This document shows, one piece after another, positions 6,278-14,268 of a stretch of 19,891 bases of DNA (position 1 is its first letter; every line of letters starts with the position of its first letter). Source of the stretch: Aquamicrobium sp. Its GTDB lineage: Bacteria > Pseudomonadota > Alphaproteobacteria > Rhizobiales > Rhizobiaceae. The stretch covers positions 1 through 19,891 of the forward strand of contig JACZJD010000093.1 in assembly GCA_014860725.1 (NCBI GenBank). The letters run 5' to 3'. The notes under the pieces were generated by a model. That model was not told where the DNA came from. It searched no databases and saw only the letters and a list, made by a program, of their open reading frames with translations. The translations under genes and the position numbers were made by a program.

Positions 6278-7321
6278 ATGCGCATCGCAACCGCCAACGA
6301 AACCTATCTCGCCGACGAGGCGCTGATCCAGACCCGCACGCAATGGGCGTGGATGGGCGTGCTGGTCGTGGCGCTCGTCGCCGCGCCCTTCGCGCTCAAC
6401 AGCTACTGGCTCTATCTCGCCTGCCTCGTCGCCATCAACGTGGCGAGCGCCACCGGCCTCAACATCCTGACCGGCTATACCGGCCTCGTCAGCCTCGGCC
6501 AGGGCGCGTTCATGGCGGTGGGCGCCTACACCGTCGCGTGGCTCGACCGGCATGTCGGCGCGCCCTTCCTCGTCAACCTGCTCGCGGGCGGGGTGATGGC
6601 GGCGGCGGTCGGCATCCTCGTCGGCCTGCCCAGCCTGCGCGTCAAGGGCCTCTACCTCGCCATCGCCACCATCGGCGCCTCGATCATCCTGCAGTTCGTG
6701 TTCCTGAACTGGACCTCGGTGACGGGCGGCTCGCGCGGCATGAACGTCGCGCCGGCAACCTTCCTCGGCACGCCGCTCACCACCTATTTCCAGCTCTACT
6801 GGGTGCTGGTGCCGGTGGCGGCGCTGATGGTGCTCGGCGCGGCGAACCTGTTCCGCACGCGCATCGGGCGCGCCTTCATCGCCATCCGCGACCGCGACAT
6901 CTCGGCCGAGGTGCTGGGCATCCCGCTCCTGCGCTACAAGCTGCTCTCCTTCGCCATCTCGTCCTTCTACGCGGGCGTGGCCGGCGGCATGTGGGCCTAT
7001 TTCTTCCGCTCCGTCGGGCCGGAGAGCTTCACCATCGGCGAGTCGATCTTCTACCTCGCGGCGGTCATCGTCGGCGGCATGGGCTCCATCCTCGGCGGCA
7101 TCATCGGCGCCACCTTCATGACGCTGGTGCCCGAGCTGCTGCGCTTCGCCGTCGAGGCGGTGTCGCCCTACGTCAGCAATGCCGGCACGCTCTTGTCGCC
7201 GGTGCGCACCATCGTGTTCGGCGCGCTCATCATCCTGTTCCTGGTGTTCGAGCCCCAGGGTCTCGCCGAGATCGTCCAGAGGGTCCGGCGGTTCTTTCAT
7301 CTCTGGCCATTCAGGAAATAA
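6278..7321 (+). CDS. livM: LIV-type ABC transporter permease LivM
   Basis: A 347-residue membrane protein with about ten hydrophobic helices. It carries the LivM landmark LNILTGYTGLVSLGQGAFMAVGAY, split here as LNILTGYTGLVS and LGQGAFMAVGAY, and the later cytoplasmic loop FRTRIGRAFIAIRDRDISAE that contacts the ATPases. Its C-terminal half holds the usual GGMGSILGGIIGA segment. It pairs with LivH as the inner-membrane channel. The start is one base after the livH stop without a clear ribosome-binding sequence, consistent with coupled translation. A cytoplasmic N-terminal stretch of about 25 residues precedes the first helix. Confidence 0.93.
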   Translation: MRIATANETYLADEALIQTRTQWAWMGVLVVALVAAPFALNSYWLYLACLVAINVASATGLNILTGYTGLVSLGQGAFMAVGAYTVAWLDRHVGAPFLVNLLAGGVMAAAVGILVGLPSLRVKGLYLAIATIGASIILQFVFLNWTSVTGGSRGMNVAPATFLGTPLTTYFQLYWVLVPVAALMVLGAANLFRTRIGRAFIAIRDRDISAEVLGIPLLRYKLLSFAISSFYAGVAGGMWAYFFRSVGPESFTIGESIFYLAAVIVGGMGSILGGIIGATFMTLVPELLRFAVEAVSPYVSNAGTLLSPVRTIVFGALIILFLVFEPQGLAEIVQRVRRFFHLWPFRK

Positions 7322-7357
7322 CCCGACCAAAATAACCCGGCATATGGAGGAGTTGAC

Positions 7358-8533
7358 ATGTTGGGCATGACGAAAAGAACTTTCATGGCGCTCGCGGCGT
7401 CGACGGCACTCATCGCGGCCGCGCCCGCCTTCGCGCAGGACAACGAGGAGATCGTGCTCGGCGGCTCGCTGCCGCTGACCGGCGTGTTCGGCTTCGCCGG
7501 CGTCGCCATCGAGGCCGGCATCCAGGACTACCTCAAGATCCTCAACGAGGACGGCGGCATCAACGGCCGCAAGGTGCGCCTCGCCTATGAGGACACCGGC
7601 TATCAGGTCGACCAGTCGGTGGCGGTGTTCAACAAGCTGACCAGCCAGAACAAGAACGTCCACCTCTATTACGGCGACTCGACCGCCTTCTCGCGCACCA
7701 TCAATCCGGAGCTGGTGCGCCGCGGCGACATCCTGATGGCGGGCGCGTCCTTCGCCACCGAGATCAACGATCCCGAGAACTTCGCCCCGCAGTTCATCGC
7801 CGGGCCGGACTATACGGAGATGTACTCGATCCTGCTCGAATACATCGCCAAGGAGAAGCCGGGCGCGAAGCTGGTCTTCGTCAACTCCGACACCGAGTTC
7901 GGCCGCGACCCGATCGAATCCTCGACCGCGCGGGCCAAGGAGCTCGGCCTCGAGGTGGTCGAGCAGATCATCACGCCGCCCGGCGCCGTGGACGTCTCGA
8001 CCGAGGTGCTGAAGCTGCGCCGCTCGCGGCCGGACTACGCCATCTTCCACGGCTACATCCTCGCGCCGCTGCCGGAGTTCATGACCCAGGCCAAGCAGCT
8101 CGGCCTCGAGACCAAGTTCATGGGCACCTTCTGGTCGATGGACTCCTCGATCTGGGACAGCGTCGGCGAGGTGGCGGACGGCTTCATGGGCGTCATGCCC
8201 TACCGCTACTACTACGACGAGGAAGAGGCGCCGATGCTCAAGCGCATCCGCGAGCTGCGCCCGACCTACCAGTCCACCGGCTACATGCAGGGCTTCCTCA
8301 CCGCCATGCTGATGGGCGAGGCGGTCAAGCGCACGCTCGACGCCGGACAGGAGCTGACCTCGCAGAACATGAAGGCGGCGCTGAACTCCATCGAGGACTT
8401 CGACACCGGCGGCATCGTCGGCGTGCCGATCTCGGTGCCCGGCAACACCGTGCCGGTCGGCCGCATCTACCAGTACGATGCGGCGGCCAAGCAGATGCAG
8501 CCCGTCTCCGACTGGATCAGCCTCAAGGAGTAA
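7358..8533 (+). CDS. livK: LIV-type ABC transporter periplasmic substrate-binding protein
   Basis: A 391-residue type I periplasmic binding protein (Leu/Ile/Val-binding-protein fold). The first 26 residues are a Sec signal peptide: basic MTKR, a hydrophobic core, and cleavage expected after AFA (residue 26). The mature start IVLGGSLPLTGVFG is the family's typical first strand and ligand loop. GGAGGAG five bases before the ATG is a strong ribosome-binding site, and a second ATG at codon 4 is an alternative start. The gene follows livM after 36 bases, which contain a short direct repeat, and precedes livF by five bases. It lacks a lipobox, so it should be soluble in the periplasm and set substrate choice. 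The downstream acyl-CoA synthetase points to an organic acid; the exact ligand is unknown. Confidence 0.93.
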   Translation: MLGMTKRTFMALAASTALIAAAPAFAQDNEEIVLGGSLPLTGVFGFAGVAIEAGIQDYLKILNEDGGINGRKVRLAYEDTGYQVDQSVAVFNKLTSQNKNVHLYYGDSTAFSRTINPELVRRGDILMAGASFATEINDPENFAPQFIAGPDYTEMYSILLEYIAKEKPGAKLVFVNSDTEFGRDPIESSTARAKELGLEVVEQIITPPGAVDVSTEVLKLRRSRPDYAIFHGYILAPLPEFMTQAKQLGLETKFMGTFWSMDSSIWDSVGEVADGFMGVMPYRYYYDEEEAPMLKRIRELRPTYQSTGYMQGFLTAMLMGEAVKRTLDAGQELTSQNMKAALNSIEDFDTGGIVGVPISVPGNTVPVGRIYQYDAAAKQMQPVSDWISLKE

Positions 8534-8538
8534 CGGAC

Positions 8539-9348
8539 GTGGCCGCGGACACCATTCTTTCCGTCGAGAACATCGAGGTCGTCTACAACAAGACGATCCA
8601 GGTGCTCCGCGGCCTTTCGCTTTCCGTGGAGCGTGGCAAGGTCGTCACGCTCCTCGGCTCGAACGGCGCGGGCAAGTCGACCACGCTCAAGGCGATATCG
8701 AGCCTCTTGTCGCTGGAGGACGGGGCGGTGACGGCCGGCTCGATCAGCTTCGACGGCAGGCCGGTCGCATCGGACACGCCGCACGGCCTCGTGCGGCGCG
8801 GCCTGTTCCACGTCATGGAAGGCCGGCGCATCTTCGAGGACCTGACCGTGGAGGAGAACCTGACCGCCGCGACCTTCGCGCTGTCGGGGCGCGGCGTGAA
8901 GCCGACCTCCTTCGACCTCGTCTACGGCTATTTCCCGCGCCTCCATGAGCGCAGGAACGCGCGCGCCGGCTACCTTTCCGGCGGCGAGCAGCAGATGCTG
9001 GCCATCGGTCGCGCGCTGATCGCCCAGCCCAAGCTCATCCTGCTCGACGAGCCTTCGCTCGGCCTGTCGCCGATCCTCGTCGAGGAAATCTTCGGCATCA
9101 TCGCCCGCATCAACCGCGAGACGGGCGTGTCCATGCTGCTCGTCGAGCAGAACGCGGCGGTGGCCTTCGCCGTCGCCCATTACGGCTACATCATGGAGAC
9201 CGGCAAGATCGTGCTCGACGGCCCGACCGAGCGCCTCGTCAGCGACCAAGACGTGCGCGAGTTCTACCTCGGCATGAGCGGCGGCGAGGGTCACAAGAGC
9301 TATCGCGACGTCAAGCATTACAAGCGCCGCAAGCGCTGGCTTTCGTGA
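8539..9348 (+). CDS. livF: LIV-type ABC transporter ATP-binding protein LivF, with basic C-terminal tail
   Basis: A 269-residue ABC ATPase. Walker A is GSNGAGKST at 40-48, the signature LSGGEQ is at 146-151, Walker B is LILLDEP at 166-172, and VEQNA at 202-206 replaces the usual switch-histidine segment, as is normal for LivF. Typical LivF proteins end near residue 235-240. This one continues with about 25 residues that become strongly basic (SYRDVKHYKRRKRWLS). The tail may be specific to transporters linked to acyl-CoA ligases. The start is GTG at 8539, five bases after the binding-protein stop. The stop lies eight bases before the acyl-CoA synthetase ATG. It is the second motor subunit of the complex. 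Confidence 0.93.
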   Translation: MAADTILSVENIEVVYNKTIQVLRGLSLSVERGKVVTLLGSNGAGKSTTLKAISSLLSLEDGAVTAGSISFDGRPVASDTPHGLVRRGLFHVMEGRRIFEDLTVEENLTAATFALSGRGVKPTSFDLVYGYFPRLHERRNARAGYLSGGEQQMLAIGRALIAQPKLILLDEPSLGLSPILVEEIFGIIARINRETGVSMLLVEQNAAVAFAVAHYGYIMETGKIVLDGPTERLVSDQDVREFYLGMSGGEGHKSYRDVKHYKRRKRWLS

Positions 9349-9356
9349 GGACAACC

Positions 9357-11180
9357 ATGACAGTCCCCTCCCCCGGGCCTTCCTTTCCCGAGCTGACGCT
9401 GCCGCAGATGCTGCGCGAGCACGCCGCGCGGACCCCGCAGCGCACGGCCGTGCGCCAGAAGGATTTCGGCATCTGGAACCCGATCTCGTGGAAGGAGTAT
9501 TTCGAGCGCGCCGCCAATGTCGGCCACGGCTACCGCACGCTCGGCCTCGGGGCCGGCGGGCACGTCGCGGTGCTGTCGGAGAACCGCATCGAGTGGGTGC
9601 TGTCGCAGCTCGGCGCCGGCCTCGTCGGCGCCGTCACCATCGGCGTCTACCCGACCAGCCCGGCCAACGAGGTCGCCTACGTCCTGGAGCACGCCGACGC
9701 CGAGATCATCGTCTGCGAGGATCAGGAGCAGGTCGACAAGGTCATCGAGGTGCGAGACCAGCTCCCGATGCTCAGGCGCATCGTCGTGGTCGAGGTCAAG
9801 GGCATGCGCAGCTACCCGGCCGACCTCGTCGTCTCCTTCGAGGCGCTGGAGCAGGCGGGTGCGGCGCACCGCGCCCGCAACCCCGGCCTCGTCGACGAGG
9901 CGCTTTCGCGCCAGAGCCTCGAGGACACGGCGCTGATGATCTACACCTCCGGCTCCACCGGCAAGCCGAAGGGCGCGATGCTCACCTACGCCAACATCCG
10001 CGCCCAGGCCGTCGCCGTGGTCGAGAAGCTCGGCCTCGACCGCAACGCCACCCACCTCTCCTACCTGCCGCTCTGCCACGTGGCGGAGCAGATGACGACG
10101 CTGATGGCGCCGGTCTATCTCGGCTCGCAGATCAATTTCGGCGAATCCATCCGCACCGTGCAGGAGGACCTGCGCGAGGTTGCGCCGTCGATGTTCCTCG
10201 GCGTGCCGCGCATCTGGGAGAAGCTGCATTCCTCGATCCATATCCGCATGCTGGAGACGGGCGGCCTGCGCCGCCGGCTGTTCGAGTGGGCCTACGAGGC
10301 GTGCGAGCCCTTCGCCGAGACGCCGCGCCACAAGCGCTCGCTCGGCCAGAAGCTGCGCTACGGCATTTCGTACCTCCTCGTCTTCCGCGCGCTGCAGAAC
10401 TATGTCGGCCTGCGCCGCGCCCATGTCGCGATGACCGGGGCGGCGCCGATCTCGCCGCGCATCGTGCGCTTCTTCCGCACCATCGGCGTGCCGCTGGTCG
10501 AGGTCTACGGCGCGACCGAGACGAGCGGCGTCGCGCTCGGCCAGAAGCTCGACCGGCTCGACCCCGGCAGCGTCGGCGAGCCCATCGTCAACGTCGAGGC
10601 GAGGGTCGGCGCGGACGGCGAGCTCCTGCTGCGCGGGCCGACCGTCTTCAAGGGCTACTACAAGAACGAGGCCGCCACCGACGCCGCGCTGCGCGACGGC
10701 TGGCTGCACACCGGTGACGTGGTGGCGGTGGAGGACGGCCAGTACCGCATCGTCGACCGGCTGAAGGACATCATGATCACCGCCGGCGGCAAGAACCTCA
10801 GCCCGTCCGAGATCGAGAACACCGTCAAGGGCAGCCCCTACATCAAGGAGTGCATCGTCATCGGCGAGGCGAAGAAATACGTCTCGGCGCTGATCCAGAT
10901 CGACTACGAGACGGTCGGCAAGTGGGCGGAGGAGAACCGCATCGCCTACACCAACTTCAGGAACCTTGCCGAGAACCCCGCCGTGCGCGACCTTATCGAC
11001 CGCGAGATTGCCGAGGCCAACAGCCAGCTCGCGCAGGTGTCGCACATCCGTCGCTTTCACCTCCTGACCAAGGAGCTGGACCACGACGACGACGAGGTGA
11101 CGGCGACGATGAAGGTGCGCCGCGCCAACATCCAGAAGAAATATGCGGCGGAGATCGCCGGTCTCTATTCGGCCGCCTGA
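9357..11180 (+). CDS. AMP-dependent acyl-CoA synthetase (long-chain/bubblegum-like)
   Basis: A 607-residue ANL-superfamily adenylating enzyme that should activate a carboxylic acid with ATP and CoA. Motifs appear in order: the P-loop YTSGSTGKPKG at 196-206, YGATETSG at 384-391, GWLHTGD at 448-454, and the hinge segment DRLKDIMITAGGKNLSP at 467-483. A C-terminal VTATMKVRR sits where the catalytic lysine of this long-chain subfamily is expected. I start at the ATG at 9357, which has GAGGA at correct distance; a GTG at 9345 overlapping the livF stop is the alternative. The length and motif style resemble long-chain fatty acyl-CoA synthetases (COG1022 type). Because it is embedded between an uptake system and beta-oxidation enzymes, it probably traps the imported acid as its CoA ester. 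Chain length or ring preference is unknown. Confidence 0.92.
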   Translation: MTVPSPGPSFPELTLPQMLREHAARTPQRTAVRQKDFGIWNPISWKEYFERAANVGHGYRTLGLGAGGHVAVLSENRIEWVLSQLGAGLVGAVTIGVYPTSPANEVAYVLEHADAEIIVCEDQEQVDKVIEVRDQLPMLRRIVVVEVKGMRSYPADLVVSFEALEQAGAAHRARNPGLVDEALSRQSLEDTALMIYTSGSTGKPKGAMLTYANIRAQAVAVVEKLGLDRNATHLSYLPLCHVAEQMTTLMAPVYLGSQINFGESIRTVQEDLREVAPSMFLGVPRIWEKLHSSIHIRMLETGGLRRRLFEWAYEACEPFAETPRHKRSLGQKLRYGISYLLVFRALQNYVGLRRAHVAMTGAAPISPRIVRFFRTIGVPLVEVYGATETSGVALGQKLDRLDPGSVGEPIVNVEARVGADGELLLRGPTVFKGYYKNEAATDAALRDGWLHTGDVVAVEDGQYRIVDRLKDIMITAGGKNLSPSEIENTVKGSPYIKECIVIGEAKKYVSALIQIDYETVGKWAEENRIAYTNFRNLAENPAVRDLIDREIAEANSQLAQVSHIRRFHLLTKELDHDDDEVTATMKVRRANIQKKYAAEIAGLYSAA

Positions 11181-11195
11181 ACGGGGAGAGAAAGC

Positions 11196-11987
11196 GTGAG
11201 CGAAGTCGTCATCGTCGAGCACGACACGGAAACGGGCATCGCCCGCATCGTGCTCAACCGGCCGGAGGTGCTGAACGCCGTCGACGTCAGCATGGCGCAG
11301 GCGCTCGCCGCGGCAATAGAGGACGTGGCCGGCCGCAAGGGTGTGCGCGCCATCGTCATCGCGGCGACGGGGCGCGCCTTCGTGGCCGGCGGCGACATCT
11401 CGGCTTTCGGCTCAGACCCCTCCTCCTCCCCCGACGTGGTCAATGCCATCCTCGACGCGATGCACCCGGCGATCCTGCGCCTGCGCGCGCAGGACGCGCC
11501 GGTCATCGCCGCCGTCAGGGGGGCCGCGGCCGGGGCCGGCCTGTCGCTGGTGCTCGCTGCCGATCTGGTGGTGGCCGAGGAAGGCACCAAGTTCGTCATC
11601 GCCTACGACAAGATCGGCGTGTCGCCCGACTGCGGCGGCACCTGGTTCCTGCCGCGCAAGGTCGGCGCCGCGCTTGCCGCGGAAATGATGATCCTCAGCC
11701 GCACGCTCGACGCCGCCGAGGCCAAGGCCGCCGGCATCGTCAACTTCGTCGTGCCGCAGGGCGAGCTCGAAACCGCCGTCGCCGAGCTCGCCGGCAAGGT
11801 GGCGCGGGGCGCCACGCGCGCCTTCGGCCATTTCCGCCGGCTGTCGGACGCCGCCCTTTCGACGCCGCTCGCCGACCAGCTCGAAGCCGAGCGCGACGCC
11901 TTCATCGCCAGCACCGCCACGGCGGACTTCCGCGACGGCGTCGCCGCCTTCCTCGGCAAGCGCAAGGCGAATTTCCGCGGAGAATGA
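11196..11987 (+). CDS. Crotonase-superfamily enoyl-CoA hydratase/isomerase, isomerase-like active site
   Basis: A 263-residue crotonase-fold protein. The oxyanion-hole segments are FVAGGDISAF (62-71) and RGAAAGAGLSL (108-118). Aligned by eye with mitochondrial enoyl-CoA hydratase, the two catalytic glutamates are replaced by S117 and Y137. An aspartate, D145 in GVSPDCGGTWFLPR, occupies the position of the catalytic Asp of PaaG-type isomerases. This favours double-bond isomerisation over hydration. The start is GTG at 11196 with GGGGAGAG eight bases upstream. The acyl-CoA dehydrogenase gene follows after one base. In the pathway it would act on unsaturated or ring-derived CoA esters made by the synthetase and dehydrogenase. 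The family is certain; the reaction is an inference from residues. Confidence 0.88.
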   Translation: MSEVVIVEHDTETGIARIVLNRPEVLNAVDVSMAQALAAAIEDVAGRKGVRAIVIAATGRAFVAGGDISAFGSDPSSSPDVVNAILDAMHPAILRLRAQDAPVIAAVRGAAAGAGLSLVLAADLVVAEEGTKFVIAYDKIGVSPDCGGTWFLPRKVGAALAAEMMILSRTLDAAEAKAAGIVNFVVPQGELETAVAELAGKVARGATRAFGHFRRLSDAALSTPLADQLEAERDAFIASTATADFRDGVAAFLGKRKANFRGE

Positions 11988-11988
11988 C

Positions 11989-13116
11989 ATGATCCTGACC
12001 GAAGAGCAGGCCCTGATCCGCGACACCGCCCGCGCCTTCGCGCAGGACATGCTCGCGCCCGGCGCGGCCCGGCGCGACCGCGACAAGGCGATCGAGCCGG
12101 AAGTGTTCTCCGGCCTCGCCGAGCTCGGCTTCCTCGGCATGACCGTGCCCGAGGCGGACGGCGGCGTCGGCGCGGACTACGTCTCCTACGCGCTGGCGCT
12201 GATGGAGATCGCGGCCGGCGATGGCGCGGTCTCGACCATCATGAGCGTGCACAATGCGCCGTTCAACGCCATCCTCCAGCGCTACGGCAGCGACGACCAG
12301 AAGGCGCGCGTGCTGCGGCCGGCCGCCGCCGGGGCCTTCATCGGCGCCTTCGCGCTGACCGAGGCCGAGGCGGGGTCCGACGCGGGCTCCCTCAAGGCGA
12401 CGGCGCGGCGAACGAACAGCGGCTATGTCGTCAACGGCGGCAAGGAGTTCATCACCTCGGGCCGCATCGCCGGCTGGACCATCCTCTTCGCCCGCATGGA
12501 GGGGGCCGACAAGGGCGGCATCACCGCCTTCCTGACGCCGACCGACGCCCCCGGCTATGTCGTCGCCAAGGTCGAGGAAAAGCTCGGGCAGCGCGCCTCC
12601 GACACCTGCTCGCTGCGCTTCGAGGATCTGAGGATATCCGAGGACAACCGCATCGGCACGGAGGGCGAAGGCTACCGCATCGCGCTCTCCAGCCTCGAGA
12701 CCGGCCGCATCGGCATCGCCGCCCAGTCGGTCGGCATGGCGCAGGCCGCCTTCGATCTCGCACTCGCCTATGCCAGGGACCGCCGCGCCTTCGGCAAGGC
12801 GCTGATCGAGCATCAGGCCGTCGCCTTCCGCCTCGCCGAGATGCGGACCCAGATCGAGGCCGCGCGCCAGCTCGTCGTCAACGCGGCGCGGATGAAGGAC
12901 GCGGGCGTGCCCTGCCTGACGGAAGCGGCCATCGCCAAGCTCTTCGCCTCGGAAGCGGCCGAACGGGTGGTCTCCGCCGCGCTCCAGACCTTCGGCGGCT
13001 ACGGCTACATCGCCGACATCGGCATCGAGCGCATCTACCGCGACGTGCGCGTGTGCCAGATCTACGAGGGCACGTCCGACATCCAGAAGATCATCATCGC
13101 ACGCGGGCTCGCCTGA
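11989..13116 (+). CDS. Acyl-CoA dehydrogenase
   Basis: A 375-residue FAD-dependent acyl-CoA dehydrogenase of normal length. Visible signatures are the flavin/substrate segment FALTEAEAGSD near residues 116-126, ITSGRIAGWT near 148-157, and the C-terminal QTFGGYGYIADIGIERIYRD region followed by YEGTSDIQ, where E360 is the expected catalytic base. It introduces the alpha-beta double bond into an acyl-CoA and passes electrons to ETF. The ATG is one base after the crotonase stop, so the pair is probably co-translated. It is the last gene of the rightward operon; no thiolase or hydroxyacyl-CoA dehydrogenase is in the window, so later steps must be encoded elsewhere. Chain or branch specificity cannot be read from sequence. 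Confidence 0.93.
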   Translation: MILTEEQALIRDTARAFAQDMLAPGAARRDRDKAIEPEVFSGLAELGFLGMTVPEADGGVGADYVSYALALMEIAAGDGAVSTIMSVHNAPFNAILQRYGSDDQKARVLRPAAAGAFIGAFALTEAEAGSDAGSLKATARRTNSGYVVNGGKEFITSGRIAGWTILFARMEGADKGGITAFLTPTDAPGYVVAKVEEKLGQRASDTCSLRFEDLRISEDNRIGTEGEGYRIALSSLETGRIGIAAQSVGMAQAAFDLALAYARDRRAFGKALIEHQAVAFRLAEMRTQIEAARQLVVNAARMKDAGVPCLTEAAIAKLFASEAAERVVSAALQTFGGYGYIADIGIERIYRDVRVCQIYEGTSDIQKIIIARGLA

Positions 13117-13488
13117 CGGCGCGCGATCACTCCCACTCGATTATTAACGATCAGCCTATCATACTGAAAAATAAAGCAGAAATATTTTCTGCCCACCGAC
13201 ATACCGTCAGACTTACCGTCAAAGCAGCCCGCTCTTAAAATCATTGGATTTTTTGGACCGACGGTGAGACCCAACATTTCGCCATCTATCGCTGATGACG
13301 GGTCAACGCCTCCTGGCGGGGAAGTGCCGGCAACGTCTCCATCATAATTCTGCGAATCTCAGAAAACGATACGTTGCGAACGATCGACCGGAAGGTGCTG
13401 CTAGGCCGGCAGACCCGGTAATCAGCAACAGTTGCATGCTTCGCCTTCCAATTTCAGAGCCTCTGGTGCCCCAAGGCCCATTTGGCTC
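13117..13488. other. Gene-poor, AT-richer gap between convergent genes
   Basis: This gap of 372 bases separates the acyl-CoA dehydrogenase from the converging HxlR gene. It is visibly richer in A and T than the preceding 13 kb, and no frame in it looks like a protein. It contains the leftward terminator-like hairpin near 13170, three ACCGTC-type motifs (two direct near 13202-13220, one inverted near 13260), and an AGAGCC/GGCTCT inverted repeat (13456-13461, 13484-13489) beside the HxlR stop. The composition change may mark the edge of an acquired segment. Confidence 0.6.
13167..13192 (-). terminator. Candidate Rho-independent terminator for the HxlR transcript
   Basis: On the minus strand a 7-base stem (GCAGAAA/TTTCTGC, 13176-13192, 3-base loop) is followed by TTTATTTTT. 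It lies about 300 bases beyond the HxlR stop codon. The stem is AT-rich and therefore weak, and the distance is long. No T run exists on the plus strand, so it would not stop the rightward operon. Confidence 0.4.
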
Positions 13489-13887
13489 TCATGCATCTAA
13501 GAGAGTGACCGAAGCGGCCATTTCCTCGCGTAGCGCGGCCCAGGACAGGAGCGCGTCGAGCGCCGGGCAGAGTGCCTGCCCCCATTCCGTCAGGCAGTAT
13601 TCGACCTTCGGCGGCACCTGATGGTGAACGATGCGGCGCACGATGCCGTCGTTCTCCATCTGGCGAAGCTGCTGGATCAGCATCTTTTGCGACACGGCCG
13701 GGATTGCCCGCTCGAGGTCCGAAAACCGCATGACATTGCCCCCGAACAGGTGGAACAGGATGATCAGCTTCCATCGGCCTTCGAGCAGCTTCAGCACATT
13801 CTCGACGCCTTCGGCCGCCGTCTCGCGCGTGTAGCCACTACCCTTACTCTCAGGTGAGTACCTTACTTTTTTGTCCGTTCTTGTCAT
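13489..13887 (-). CDS. HxlR-family winged-helix transcriptional regulator
   Basis: A 132-residue regulator with the HxlR signature: LLEGRWKLIILFHLFGG (34-50), RFSDLERAIPAVSQKMLIQQLRQME with the recognition helix (54-78), and the wing DGIVRRIVHHQVPPKVEYCLTEWG (80-103). Many redox-sensing relatives have an N-terminal cysteine just before the first helix; here that region has none, and the only cysteines are C98 and C107. No strong ribosome-binding sequence precedes the ATG at 13887, so translation may start close to the transcript end. It is transcribed away from the NTF2-like/SDR pair and probably controls them. TACTC-N6-GAGTA (13845-13860) inside its own early codons might be an operator. Confidence 0.9.
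   Translation of the reverse strand: MTRTDKKVRYSPESKGSGYTRETAAEGVENVLKLLEGRWKLIILFHLFGGNVMRFSDLERAIPAVSQKMLIQQLRQMENDGIVRRIVHHQVPPKVEYCLTEWGQALCPALDALLSWAALREEMAASVTLLDA
13845..13860. promoter_or_regulatory. Inverted repeat inside the start of the HxlR gene (possible operator)
   Basis: TACTC-TCAGGT-GAGTA is an inverted repeat lying in early codons of the HxlR gene. ACCCTTACT and ACCTTACT flank it as near direct copies about 20 bases apart. HxlR-type proteins are known to bind repeated elements near divergent promoters, so autoregulation is possible, but an intragenic position weakens the case. Confidence 0.25.
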
Positions 13888-13941
13888 TTCTGCAAGCTAG
13901 GGCGATTTATGCTCCGGGACAACACAAATCGGAGACCTGTC

Positions 13942-14268
13942 GTGCCGATCACCCTGCTGGGGCCGCTCGCGGCCTATTTCGCCGCCGACCAGAGCGATGG
14001 CGACGCCGTCGCCCAATGCTTCACCGAAAATGCCGTCGTCACAGACGAGCGCCGGACCCATGCGGGCCGTGACGCCGTCCGCCGATGGAAGGCGGAAGCG
14101 TCGGCGAAGTTCAGCTACACCACCGAGCCATTTTCGGTCAGCGAGGAAGACGGCGCTACCGTCGTAACGGCGCATGTCGCGGGGGATTTCCCCGGCAGCC
14201 CGGTCGATCTGCGCTATGCGTTCGTTCTGGAAGACGGGAAGATCGCGCGGCTGGAGATCACGCCATGA
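13942..14268 (+). CDS. NTF2/SnoaL-like small protein
   Basis: A 108-residue protein with the cone-shaped NTF2-like fold pattern. An N-terminal helix pair ([18 protein letters not shown]) is followed by [21 protein letters not shown], then alternating strands ending in [19 protein letters not shown]. Such proteins may be isomerases, hydrolases or ligand binders, so no reaction can be assigned. I choose the GTG at 13942, because GGAG lies seven bases upstream and residues before it look unrelated to the family. The alternative ATG at 13909 overlaps a plausible -10 region. Its stop overlaps the SDR start (ATGA), so the two are co-translated. The divergent HxlR regulator likely controls both. Confidence 0.8.
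   Translation: MPITLLGPLAAYFAADQSDGDAVAQCFTENAVVTDERRTHAGRDAVRRWKAEASAKFSYTTEPFSVSEEDGATVVTAHVAGDFPGSPVDLRYAFVLEDGKIARLEITP

Noticed and set aside
6218..8050. A 610-codon open frame on the minus strand over livH, livM and livK
   Set aside because: It is the mirror frame of well-supported genes in GC-rich DNA, has a low-complexity Arg/Asp/His/Ala-rich translation, and matches no family. The same applies to the long minus frames over 9318-11222 and 5311-6297.
13909..13941. ATG start for the NTF2-like protein
   Set aside because: The extra eleven residues look unrelated to the fold and the ATG lies in a likely -10 region, while the GTG at 13942 has GGAG at proper spacing. Not excluded completely.
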